A DNA stretch of 64,000 nt from Leisingera sp. NJS204 (lineage in GTDB: Bacteria > Pseudomonadota > Alphaproteobacteria > Rhodobacterales > Rhodobacteraceae). The first letter of the stretch is position 1. Each line of letters starts with the position of its first letter. The position numbers and the translations under genes are program-made. Shown one piece after another: positions 43,935 to 51,741 of the stretch. The DNA is taken from positions 2,967,501 through 3,031,500 of the forward strand of contig NZ_CP035417.1 of NCBI RefSeq assembly GCF_004123675.1. Reading direction: 5' to 3'. The notes below the pieces were generated by a model. That model searched no databases. It was not told the origin of the DNA and saw nothing but the letters and a program-made list of their open reading frames with translations.

Positions 43935-44321
43935 ATGATTACTGCAGTTTCCAGCACCGCCAGCCTGTACAACAGCATGAAACAGATGCAGGCCGCCTAT
44001 CAGCGCCAGCCGGCAGTCGCGCAAGCAGGCGGCCAGCCGGCGGATACACCGCTGATCGAGGGCACTGCCCAAGGGATCGCCCGGGCTGCTGCCCGCGAAC
44101 AGGCGCTGAGCGGCGAACGCCCGGATGCCCTGACAGCCCAGTACGTCGGCCCTGCCCGCGCAGCAGCCCGCACCGCGGCGCTGGACCTCAGACAGATGAA
44201 TGGTATCGACATGGCTGCCTATTTCCTGGATCTGGCCAGCGGCTGCCAGGCCGGCCCCAAGCCGGTCAGTGCCCTGGAGGCGGAAAACCAGTATGCCGAA
44301 GCCCGGCGTATCACCGGCTGA
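43935..44321 (+). CDS. Small protein under a CtrA-type box, function unknown
   Basis: A 128-residue Ala/Gln-rich soluble protein without signal peptide or membrane segment. The N-terminus MITAVSSTASLYNSMKQMQA looks helical; the middle contains GTAQGIARAAAREQALSG and the end ALEAENQYAEARRITG. AAAGG about 10 nt upstream supports the start. Its promoter region has a perfect TTAA-N7-TTAAC site and TATAAT. It resembles no family I can name; motility or cell-cycle linkage is inferred only from the site. Confidence 0.7.
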   Translation: MITAVSSTASLYNSMKQMQAAYQRQPAVAQAGGQPADTPLIEGTAQGIARAAAREQALSGERPDALTAQYVGPARAAARTAALDLRQMNGIDMAAYFLDLASGCQAGPKPVSALEAENQYAEARRITG

Positions 44322-44339
44322 TCCGCCCTGCGGACCGCA

Positions 44340-44369
44340 TTAACCCGCTGTTAAACACGCTATGTTAAC
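44340..44369 (+). promoter_or_regulatory. Second CtrA-type box
   Basis: TTAA-CCCGCTG-TTAA (44340-44354) with a further TTAAC at 44365-44369. It lies 60-74 nt before ATG 44414, a spacing close to that of the site at 43841 and of the site at 47898. TATGTT at 44361-44366 could be the -10. Confidence 0.55.
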
Positions 44370-44413
44370 TTTCCTGCAAGACCGGTTCTCAGCCACCGCG
44401 AAGGTTCCGCTCA

Positions 44414-44821
44414 ATGTTTATACCAGTTTCAGGACGGGTAAGTCCTGCCAAACCGAACCGCGGTCTTTTGACCGCCCGCCCGGTTGTCCGCTCGGACGAT
44501 CCGGAGCGCAGCGAATCTGCCAGCACCAGTCCGCGTGACCGGCACCCGGACGGCCATACGCAAGACCCGCCCGGCGATCAGGGCAGCCGCCGTATCCGGG
44601 TGGGAGAGCACCAGCGCGATACAGACCGGAAACCGGCCCTGTTTCAGGAAAACGACGTTCTGGCTGCCCATCTGCTGCTGCAGCGTGCGGGGCAAGACCC
44701 GCATCCCGAGGCAGGATCCGAAGCTGCCTATCATGGCTATGAAGCCGCCAGGTCCATGTCGGCCTGGCGGCCTGAAGTTACTGCAGCTGAGCCCAGAACA
44801 GCTCCAGATGGCGTGACATGA
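44414..44821 (+). CDS. Hypothetical protein under a CtrA-type box
   Basis: A 135-residue hydrophilic protein, Arg/Asp/Pro-rich and probably largely disordered (RHPDGHTQDPPGDQGSRRIR). Its more ordered C-terminal part reads LAAHLLLQRAGQDPHPEAGS then AYHGYEAARSMSAW. AAGG about 11 nt upstream is a modest ribosome-binding site. Its 3' end overlaps the convergent solute-binding gene by 44 nt, which is unusual. I cannot assign a family. Confidence 0.5.
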   Translation: MFIPVSGRVSPAKPNRGLLTARPVVRSDDPERSESASTSPRDRHPDGHTQDPPGDQGSRRIRVGEHQRDTDRKPALFQENDVLAAHLLLQRAGQDPHPEAGSEAAYHGYEAARSMSAWRPEVTAAEPRTAPDGVT

Positions 44822-45803
44822 TCTCCTCGAAGCGGCCGCTGTCGCGGAGCTTTTTCAGCCCTGCGTTGATCCGGTATAGATGCGACGTGCCGCGCCAGTG
44901 ACGCTTGGAAATCACCACGTGCAAGCCCTCTTCGGAGAGCGGTTTTTCCAGCGGCAGCACGGTGTCGCGCAGACCTTCCCGGACAATGGTGCTGGCGCCC
45001 AGGAACAAGTTCACCGCCACCGCATCCACCTGGCCCTCGGACACCATGCGGAAACAGTCGGCCGGTGATTGCGGCTGCACCAGGGTGATTTTGCCGTCAT
45101 CCAGCCAGCGGCGCCCCTGCCGGTTCAAATCGTGGGTGAAATAGCCCTTGGGGCGGCACAGGGTCTTGCCCTCGATATCCCTGTCTTCCGCATAGACGAA
45201 CTGGTCCTGCACCCGCACAAACAGCATGATCGGCAACGCCATCACCGGTTCGGAAAAGTGAAAGTTCACGCAGCGCTCATTGTCCGGCTCTGCCGCGCAA
45301 TCGGGCTTATACCAGGGAAAGCCCATATCGAACTCTTTTTGGTCCAGCATCGGGAACAGATGCTTGGACCAGTCGTCCTCCCAGTTGATCGCATAAGACA
45401 CCGGCGAAGGCGCCAGTTCCAGCGCCGCATTGACCAGCTCGGTCACCATGCCCTGGCCCGGCAGCCCGCGGTCGGTAAAGGGCGCATAGCCGCCGCCGGT
45501 CAGCAGCGTCATCTCGGCCTCCTGCCTGCGCAGCGGGGTGGCGTCCGGGGCGGTCGCCTGTTTGATGCAGGGTATCTGCAGCTTGCGGCCCGGCACCACC
45601 GACGAGCCGACAAGAACATCCTGGTTGCGGTAGTAAATCATGGTCCAGCGCTCGCGGTCGCCGTAATGGGTCTCGGCGATCGAAAACAGGTTGTCCCCCG
45701 GCTGCACGACATAGTCCACATCGCAGATCGCCAGGGCCGCCGAGGGCAGCAGCCCCAGCAGCAGCCCCAGGCCCAGCAAGTGGCGGCAGAAGCTGTTCAG
45801 CAT
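44778..45803 (-). CDS. LysM domain fused to a periplasmic solute-binding (SBP_bac_3-like) domain, copy 2
   Basis: A 341-residue secreted protein: signal peptide (about 1-24), LysM-type domain (VVQPGDNLFSIAETHYGD, about 30-75) and a family-3-like solute-binding domain (about 100-341). Four Cys match its neighbour (KPDCAAEPDNERC, LCRPKGY, SPADCFRMV). GAGGGGG upstream supports ATG 45803. It follows its paralogue after 11 nt. No ABC permease or ATPase gene is nearby, so transport is doubtful; cell-wall-attached sensing or binding is a possible alternative. Confidence 0.85.
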   Translation of the reverse strand: MLNSFCRHLLGLGLLLGLLPSAALAICDVDYVVQPGDNLFSIAETHYGDRERWTMIYYRNQDVLVGSSVVPGRKLQIPCIKQATAPDATPLRRQEAEMTLLTGGGYAPFTDRGLPGQGMVTELVNAALELAPSPVSYAINWEDDWSKHLFPMLDQKEFDMGFPWYKPDCAAEPDNERCVNFHFSEPVMALPIMLFVRVQDQFVYAEDRDIEGKTLCRPKGYFTHDLNRQGRRWLDDGKITLVQPQSPADCFRMVSEGQVDAVAVNLFLGASTIVREGLRDTVLPLEKPLSEEGLHVVISKRHWRGTSHLYRINAGLKKLRDSGRFEEIMSRHLELFWAQLQ

Positions 45804-45814
45804 GCTTTTCCCCC

Positions 45815-46894
45815 TCAAAATCCGGCCCAGACCCGGGCCATGTGGTCTTCGATGATCGCCTGATAGGTGCCGTCCTCGCGGATACCCTGCAGCGACGCGT
45901 TGACCATCTCCATCAGCTGCTGTGCCTGGGGGTGGGTTTTGTGGACAATCACGTGCAGTGCCTGGATCGAGATCGGCTCGGGCACCACATCAAAGCGGTC
46001 CGACAGGCCCAGCTCCTTGATCTGCGCGCGGCCGGTGAATTCGTTCATCACGACCGCATCCGCCTTGCCCTCAAGCACCATCTCGTAGCATTCGGCTGTG
46101 GTCAGCGGCTGCACCACCTCAACCTTGCCGTCGCGCAGCCAGTGGCGGCCCTGCTGTTCGAACAGATACGTCTCATAGCCTTGCGGGCGGCAGAATGTCT
46201 TGCCGAACAGGTCTTCGTCCTTGGTGAAGGTCAGGGGCCGCGTCTTGTCGGTGAACATCAGCACCAGCACTTCGAACATCGGGTCCGAGAACAGGAAGTT
46301 CTTGCAGCGCGGCTCTTCGGGGCTGTTTTCGCAGTTGGGCTTGTACCAGGGAAAGCCCGCGTCCAGCAGTGCATTGGACAGCAGCGGCTCTTCATGCGAC
46401 GTCCACAGGTCGACCCAATGAACGGCGTATCCCTGCTCAGGATTGGCATGGCGCATTGCCGCGTTCAGCACGTCGGTCATCATGCCGCCGTTGTGCAGGT
46501 CCTTGCCGGTAAAGGGGGCAAAGTCATCCGCTGTCAGCAGGTTGATGCGGTGGCGCACCTCGGCGCTGCCTGAGGCGATCTGCACCGGTTTGGCGGCCAC
46601 CGGCACGCTGGCAGAGATTTCCTTGCCGCCTTCCAGGCCCAGGGGCAGACCCTCAAGACAGGCCAGCGACAGCTTCATGCCGACGCGCAGGGCACTGGGT
46701 TTGGGGCCAATGGTATCAATGTTGCGGCTGTGGATCGCGCTCCATTTGCCCGCATCCTTATACAGCTTATCAGCGATCACCGACAGGCTGTCGCCCGGCT
46801 GCACGGAATAGACCCCGCCGCAAGTCTCAGCCGCAGCAGAATTGGCTGCAAAGGCAAACAGGCCCATGGCAGCGGCTGCAATGTATGTCTTCAT
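45815..46894 (-). CDS. LysM domain fused to a periplasmic solute-binding (SBP_bac_3-like) domain, copy 1
   Basis: A 359-residue paralogue of the next gene with the same order. It has a signal peptide (about 1-21), LysM (YSVQPGDSLSVIADKLYKDA, about 27-75), a linker (about 85-105) and a solute-binding domain beginning HRINLLTADDFAPFTGKDL. Matching Cys motifs are KPNCENSPEEPRC, FCRPQGY and TTAECYEMV. ATG 46894 opens a signal peptide; the longer frame to 47038 is a GC-rich extension. Tandem duplication with clear divergence suggests two related ligands. Confidence 0.85.
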   Translation of the reverse strand: MKTYIAAAAMGLFAFAANSAAAETCGGVYSVQPGDSLSVIADKLYKDAGKWSAIHSRNIDTIGPKPSALRVGMKLSLACLEGLPLGLEGGKEISASVPVAAKPVQIASGSAEVRHRINLLTADDFAPFTGKDLHNGGMMTDVLNAAMRHANPEQGYAVHWVDLWTSHEEPLLSNALLDAGFPWYKPNCENSPEEPRCKNFLFSDPMFEVLVLMFTDKTRPLTFTKDEDLFGKTFCRPQGYETYLFEQQGRHWLRDGKVEVVQPLTTAECYEMVLEGKADAVVMNEFTGRAQIKELGLSDRFDVVPEPISIQALHVIVHKTHPQAQQLMEMVNASLQGIREDGTYQAIIEDHMARVWAGF

Positions 46895-47043
46895 AGTCCC
46901 CCCGGGAAATAGTCTGCACCGCAGCCGGTTCCGGTCTGCGGCGCCCGTCGTTCTGGTTGTTATGAGAGGTCCCCGGCCGGCACCGGCAGCGCGCCCAAGG
47001 GGCAAACGGGAACGGCCCCGGCGCAGCCGCCGGAGCAAAAAGA

Positions 47044-47838
47044 TCAGTTGCCGACAAACAGGGCCAGCAGCGTCGCCGTGTCAACCCGCCCGTCAGCCCC
47101 GATCAGGCTGGCGGGCACGGTGATTTCCTTGCGCTCATAAGCGCCGTTCACCAGCTGGTCGATATAGGCTTCGGACTGGCCCTGGGCCGCGGCGGTCAGC
47201 ACCATTTTATAGAGCGCAGTTCCTGCCGCCGGCCCCGCAGCTGCCGCCTGGTTCAGGCTTTCCGGATTTGCCTGTTTGCTGCGCAGCGCGGCCAGGGTTC
47301 CGGCAGTGATGCGGGCGACCATGGCGTCTTCGGCGCCGGCATCGTCCTTCTGCAGCCCCGCCGCCGCAGCGGCACCGGCCGGCTGCACGGTACCGGCAGA
47401 AAGCTCCGCTTCTGCCGCCGTTTGCAGACTGGCCTGTTCAGCCGTTTCAACCGGAGTTCCGCCACTGAATTGGAAATACAGAAGCATCGCCGCAGCCACC
47501 GCCAGACCAGCTGCCGCGAGTCCCAGCTTTGGCAGCGCACTGCCGCCGTCCGCGGGTACCGGTGCAAAGGGCTGCGGACCTGGCACAATTTTCCGTTCAT
47601 CCGCTGCGGCACTGGCAGGTTTCGCCGCCTTGGCGGTTTTGGCCGCTTTGACAGCAGCGGTTTTGGGCGCGGGAGGCTTTGCAATTTCTGCCGCGGGTTC
47701 CGGTTTAGCCCCGGTGCTGTCCGCGACCAGCCCGATTTTCATGTTCTTTGGGGCCGATACCCCGTCTATCCGGATAGATGCACTGCGCGGCTTGCCCGGC
47801 TCACCTGCCGGTTGCGCATCCGCTTTCCACTTCAGCAT
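47044..47838 (-). CDS. Ala/Lys/Pro-rich single-pass membrane protein, unknown function
   Basis: A 264-residue protein. A cytoplasmic N-terminus contains SIRIDGVSAPKNMKIGLVAD and a Lys/Ala/Pro-rich stretch (about 45-95). One membrane segment follows (about 105-124, AAAGLAVAAAMLLYFQF), then a periplasmic Ala-rich region and a compact end (YKMVLTAAAQGQSEAYIDQL, then SLIGADGRVDTATLLALFVG). G-rich bases 9 nt upstream support ATG 47838. It is followed on the same strand by the LysM/solute-binding pair and preceded by a CtrA-type box, so the three may form one regulated unit. Confidence 0.7.
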   Translation of the reverse strand: MLKWKADAQPAGEPGKPRSASIRIDGVSAPKNMKIGLVADSTGAKPEPAAEIAKPPAPKTAAVKAAKTAKAAKPASAAADERKIVPGPQPFAPVPADGGSALPKLGLAAAGLAVAAAMLLYFQFSGGTPVETAEQASLQTAAEAELSAGTVQPAGAAAAAGLQKDDAGAEDAMVARITAGTLAALRSKQANPESLNQAAAAGPAAGTALYKMVLTAAAQGQSEAYIDQLVNGAYERKEITVPASLIGADGRVDTATLLALFVGN

Positions 47839-47897
47839 AATAAACTGCCCCCCTGCCCCATGCCATATTTTTAAGTCGGGTGAAAACCTACATGGAA

Positions 47898-47913
47898 TTA
47901 ACGAATTCTTAAC
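47898..47913 (-). promoter_or_regulatory. Third CtrA-type box
   Basis: TTAA-CGAATTC-TTAAC as read on the + strand, an exact TTAA-N7-TTAAC match, 60-75 nt upstream of the minus-strand ATG at 47838. The flanking DNA (47870-47935) is AT-rich with a possible -10 around 47867-47875. Confidence 0.6.
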
Positions 47914-48020
47914 CAATTGTAGAAAATCGGTCAACATCTAGAGGAATTCAATTTGCCAACACACAAGGCCGCACCCGGAAAAAGTGCAGGAAATCCCGCA
48001 ACAATAGCGTAAAAATGACA

Positions 48021-48044
48021 GCGCCCGGCAATTAGGCCGGGCGC
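48021..48044 (-). terminator. Hairpin terminator after ileS
   Basis: GCGCCCGGC (48021-48029) pairs with GCCGGGCGC (48036-48044) around a 6-nt loop, 28 nt beyond the ileS stop on the minus strand. A weak T-rich stretch follows on that strand. Confidence 0.7.
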
Positions 48045-48072
48045 AAATCACAATTCAAAGCTGAAAGCCGGG

Positions 48073-51015
48073 TTATCCCAGCGCGCTATCGCATCGGCCG
48101 CAAACACCGTCATGGACGTGATTGCCCACATCCGGCAGGATCTTCCAGCAGCGCTGGCACTTGCCGCCGTCGGCTTTCTCAAACACCACCGAAACACCGT
48201 CGACCTCGGGCATACGGAAAGCTTCGGCCGGGGCCGGATCATTGGTCAGCATGATGTCCGAGGTAATGCAGATATCGGCGAAGTTCACCGATTTCAGCGC
48301 CTCCAGCGCCTCGCCGTCGCGCACATGCACCACCGGGGCGGCCTCAAGCGAGGCACCGATCACCTTGTCGGTGCGTTGCACTTCAAGCGCTGCCGTCACC
48401 ACCCGGCGGGCCTGGCGGATCTTGGACCATTTCGCCGCCAGCGGCTCATTCAGCCAGTCAGCGGGGGTGTTGGGAATGTCCTGCAAATGGATTGAGCTGC
48501 CCTCGCCCGGGTATTTCTCCAGCCAGACCTCTTCCATGGTGAACACCAGAACCGGTGCCAGCCATGTGGTCAGCCGGTGGAACAGGATATCCAGCACCGT
48601 GCGCGCGGCGCGGGCGTTCAGGGTGTCGCCATCGCAATAGAGCGCATCCTTGCGGACGTCGAAATAGAAGGCCGACAAATCCACAGTGGCAAAGTTGAAC
48701 ACCGCCGAGAACACACCCTGGAAGTCAAAGGTCTGATAACCGGTACGCACCTTGTGATCGAGTTCCGCCAGCCGGTGCAGCACCCATTGCTCCAGCTCCG
48801 GCATATCCGCCGGCTCCACGCGCTGTTCTTCAGTGAAATCCTTCAAGCTGCCCAGCAGGAAGCGCATGGTGTTACGCAGACGGCGGTAGCTGTCGGCAGT
48901 GCCTTTCAGGATTTCCGGTCCGATCCGCTGGTCCGAAGTATAATCGGTCTGGGCCACCCACAGGCGCAGGATATCGGCGCCGTACTGCTGCACGATCTTT
49001 TCCGGCACGATGGTGTTGCCCAGCGATTTGGACATCTTCATGCCCTTCTCGTCCAGCGTGAACCCGTGGGTCACCACGTTGCGGTAAGGTGCGCGCCCCT
49101 TGGTGCCGCAGGCCTGCAGCAGCGAGGAGTGGAACCAGCCGCGGTGCTGGTCGGTGCCCTCCATATAGACGTCGGCAATGCCGTCTTCGGTGCCGTCCTC
49201 GCGGTCGCGCAGCACAAAGGCATGGGTCGAGCCGCTATCGAACCACACATCCAGAACGTCGAACACCTGATCATAGGCGTCCGGATCCACGGAGTTGCCC
49301 AGCACCCTGGCCTTGAAGCCGTCCTGATACCAAACGTCTGCACCATGCGCGTCGAACTCAGCCACGATACGCGTGTTCACCTCGTCATTGCGCAGCAAAA
49401 AGTCAGCGTCGGTCGGCAGCGCGCCCTTCTTGGTGAAGCAGGTGAGCGGCACGCCCCAGGCGCGCTGGCGGCTCAGCACCCAGTCGGGGCGGCTTTCGAT
49501 CATCGAATGCAGGCGGTTGCGGCCGGTCTGCGGGTACCATTTCACCAGCTCATCGATCGAGCGCAGCGCGCGTTCGCGGATGGTATCACCCATCTGGTCC
49601 ATTCCGTCGTCCATCTTGCGGTCGACAGAGGCAAACCACTGCGGCGTGTTGCGGTAGATGATCGGCGCCTTGGAGCGCCAGGAATGCGGGTAGCTGTGCT
49701 TGATCTTGCCGCGCGCCAACAGGCCGCCGACCTCGGTCAGCTTATCAATCACCGCCTTGTTGGCATCGCCCTCGCCGCCCTTGCGGTTCAGGATGTATTT
49801 GCCGCCGAAAAACGGCAGATCGGCGCGGAAGCCGCCGTCGTCCATCACGTTATAGGTGATGACCTGCTCCAGCATGCCCAGATCGCGGTACAGCTCGAAT
49901 TCCTCCATCCCGTGCGACGGCGCGCAGTGGACAAAGCCGGTGCCTTCGGTGTCGGTGACAAATTCAGCGGCGCGGAAGTCGCGGATATCGTCCCATTCAC
50001 AGTTGGAGCCCTCAGCGCCGTGCAGCGGGTGGGTCAGGCCGATGCCTGCCAGATCAGAGGCCGGAACATCAGAGACGCGGGTGTACTGATCCTCAGACAG
50101 GCGCGCGCGCTTGAACACATCTGCCGCCAGATTGTCGGCCAGAATGTATTTCTCGCCCGCAGCAGCCCAGCACTCGTCCGGGGTGCCGGTGACTTCATAG
50201 AGGCCATAGGCGATCTCTTCGCCGTAAACCACGGCCTTGTTCGATGGCATGGTCCAGGGCGTGGTGGTCCAGATCACGACATTGGCGCCGGCCAGTTTGT
50301 GATCAGCAGGCTCAGCCACCTTGAACTTCACCCAGATGGTGAAGCTTTCCTTGTCGTGGTATTCGACCTCGGCCTCGGCCAGGGCGGTTTTCTCAACCGG
50401 CGACCACATCACGGGTTTCGAACCCTGGTACAGCGTGCCGTTCATCAGGAATTTCATGAACTCATCCGCGATCACCGCCTCGGCGTGGTAGTTCATGGTC
50501 AGATACGGGTCATCCCAGTTGCCGGTGATGCCCAGCCGCTTGAACTCCTCGCGCTGGATATCGACCCAGCTGTCGGCAAAGGCGCGGCATTCCTGGCGGA
50601 ATTCAACCACCGGCACCGCATCCTTGTTCTTGCCCTTCTTGCGGTACTGCTCCTCGATCTTCCACTCGATCGGCAGGCCGTGGCAATCCCAGCCCGGCAC
50701 ATAGCGCGCGTCAAACCCCATCATCTGATGCGAGCGCACGATCATGTCCTTGATGGTCTTGTTCAGCGCGTGGCCGATGTGCAGGTGGCCGTTGGCGTAA
50801 GGAGGGCCGTCATGCAGGGTGAAGGGCTGGCGCTCGGCGTCACTGCCCTTGGCTGCGGCGGCCTTATCACGCAAGCGGTCATAGACCCCGATCTGCGCCC
50901 AGCGCTCCAGCCATGAAGGCTCGCGCTTGGGCAGGCCTGCGCGCATCGGGAAATCGGTTTTCGGCAGGTTCAGGGTGTCTTTATAGTCAGGCGTCTGGGG
51001 CGTGTCGGCGCACAT
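48073..51015 (-). CDS. ileS: Isoleucyl-tRNA synthetase
   Basis: Charges tRNA(Ile) with isoleucine and edits valine. The 980-residue class I synthetase has the HIGH motif in NGHLHIGHALNK (residues 79-82), a CP1 editing domain with WTTTPWTMPSN, KMSKS near 660 and a C-terminal zinc-finger region CQRCWKILPD..CGRC. ATG 51015 (MCADTPQTPDYKDTLNLPKT) has AAAGGA 9 nt upstream. It stands alone in its transcription unit. Confidence 0.98.
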   Translation of the reverse strand: MCADTPQTPDYKDTLNLPKTDFPMRAGLPKREPSWLERWAQIGVYDRLRDKAAAAKGSDAERQPFTLHDGPPYANGHLHIGHALNKTIKDMIVRSHQMMGFDARYVPGWDCHGLPIEWKIEEQYRKKGKNKDAVPVVEFRQECRAFADSWVDIQREEFKRLGITGNWDDPYLTMNYHAEAVIADEFMKFLMNGTLYQGSKPVMWSPVEKTALAEAEVEYHDKESFTIWVKFKVAEPADHKLAGANVVIWTTTPWTMPSNKAVVYGEEIAYGLYEVTGTPDECWAAAGEKYILADNLAADVFKRARLSEDQYTRVSDVPASDLAGIGLTHPLHGAEGSNCEWDDIRDFRAAEFVTDTEGTGFVHCAPSHGMEEFELYRDLGMLEQVITYNVMDDGGFRADLPFFGGKYILNRKGGEGDANKAVIDKLTEVGGLLARGKIKHSYPHSWRSKAPIIYRNTPQWFASVDRKMDDGMDQMGDTIRERALRSIDELVKWYPQTGRNRLHSMIESRPDWVLSRQRAWGVPLTCFTKKGALPTDADFLLRNDEVNTRIVAEFDAHGADVWYQDGFKARVLGNSVDPDAYDQVFDVLDVWFDSGSTHAFVLRDREDGTEDGIADVYMEGTDQHRGWFHSSLLQACGTKGRAPYRNVVTHGFTLDEKGMKMSKSLGNTIVPEKIVQQYGADILRLWVAQTDYTSDQRIGPEILKGTADSYRRLRNTMRFLLGSLKDFTEEQRVEPADMPELEQWVLHRLAELDHKVRTGYQTFDFQGVFSAVFNFATVDLSAFYFDVRKDALYCDGDTLNARAARTVLDILFHRLTTWLAPVLVFTMEEVWLEKYPGEGSSIHLQDIPNTPADWLNEPLAAKWSKIRQARRVVTAALEVQRTDKVIGASLEAAPVVHVRDGEALEALKSVNFADICITSDIMLTNDPAPAEAFRMPEVDGVSVVFEKADGGKCQRCWKILPDVGNHVHDGVCGRCDSALG

Positions 51016-51226
51016 GCGTTGCGTCCTTTGGATGATCAAGGCTGGAAATCGGGATATTCGGTTCGGCGCGATGGCTCAAGCGCCTTTGCCCGGCGGCTCG
51101 ATGCTTTCAGAGCGCCGGGGATATAATTCGAATAATGATGGCCGCGAATAGGGACATGAACCGCCTTATAGGATGGTCCCGCCGGAGGGTAAAGCGGCAG
51201 ATATGCCGCATTGGGATGAGGGCTGC

Positions 51227-51246
51227 GGCGGGCGGAATAGCCCGCC
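51227..51246 (-). terminator. Hairpin at the end of the DUF2269 gene
   Basis: GGCGGGC (51227-51233) pairs with GCCCGCC (51240-51246), beginning 5 nt after the DUF2269 stop on the minus strand. A second hairpin, GCGGCA-GATA-TGCCGC, lies at 51194-51209. Neither has a T-run. Confidence 0.45.
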
Positions 51247-51251
51247 CTCCG

Positions 51252-51740
51252 TCAGCGTATCAACCAGATACCCAGATCCGGGCGCGCCAGCATCAGCCAG
51301 ATGATTGCAAGCACCGCCGCAAAGGCAGGAATGCCGCAAAAAAACCAGATGGCGAACAGGCGGTGGTAGCGCCCGGGCAGTTCCTCGCCTGCCGCAGCGG
51401 CTGCCCGCGCCAGATCGCGCAGCTTCAGCTGGATCCAGATAACCGGCAGCCAGAATGCTCCTGTCAGCACATATAGCCCCAGCGACAGCGCCAGCCAGCC
51501 TTCGCTGAACGGCCAACCCAACCGCCAGGCCAGCAATCCGCCGGTGACGGGCTGTGCAATCACCGCCGTGGCGGTGAACAGCAGGTCCGCCAGCACCACC
51601 ACGCCTGCGGTATGGGCAATCAGCCGTGCATCAAAGGTGCGGTGCGCCATCAGCATGAAAAAGGCGATGCCTGCCCCGGTGCCCAGCAGCACACAGGCAC
51701 CGATCACATGCAGCCAGCGCAGGATCAGATCCACATCCAT
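51252..51740 (-). CDS. DUF2269 family integral membrane protein
   Basis: A 162-residue protein with four to five membrane segments and the DUF2269 start LRWLHVIGACVLLGTGAGIAFFM (split: LRWLHVIGACVLLGTG then AGIAFFM). It carries a conserved His in the first segment and a final WLMLARPDL. It begins one base after the stop of the SDR-DoxX gene and is surely co-transcribed with it. DUF2269 and DoxX-type membrane domains often co-occur; the biochemical role is unknown. Confidence 0.85.
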   Translation of the reverse strand: MDVDLILRWLHVIGACVLLGTGAGIAFFMLMAHRTFDARLIAHTAGVVVLADLLFTATAVIAQPVTGGLLAWRLGWPFSEGWLALSLGLYVLTGAFWLPVIWIQLKLRDLARAAAAAGEELPGRYHRLFAIWFFCGIPAFAAVLAIIWLMLARPDLGIWLIR

Positions 51741-51741
51741 C

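Noticed and set aside
48577-50916. Long + strand open frame (779 codons) opposite ileS
   Set aside because: It mirrors the IleS codons; the protein has no recognisable domain and the Val/His/Arg-rich style of an antisense frame.
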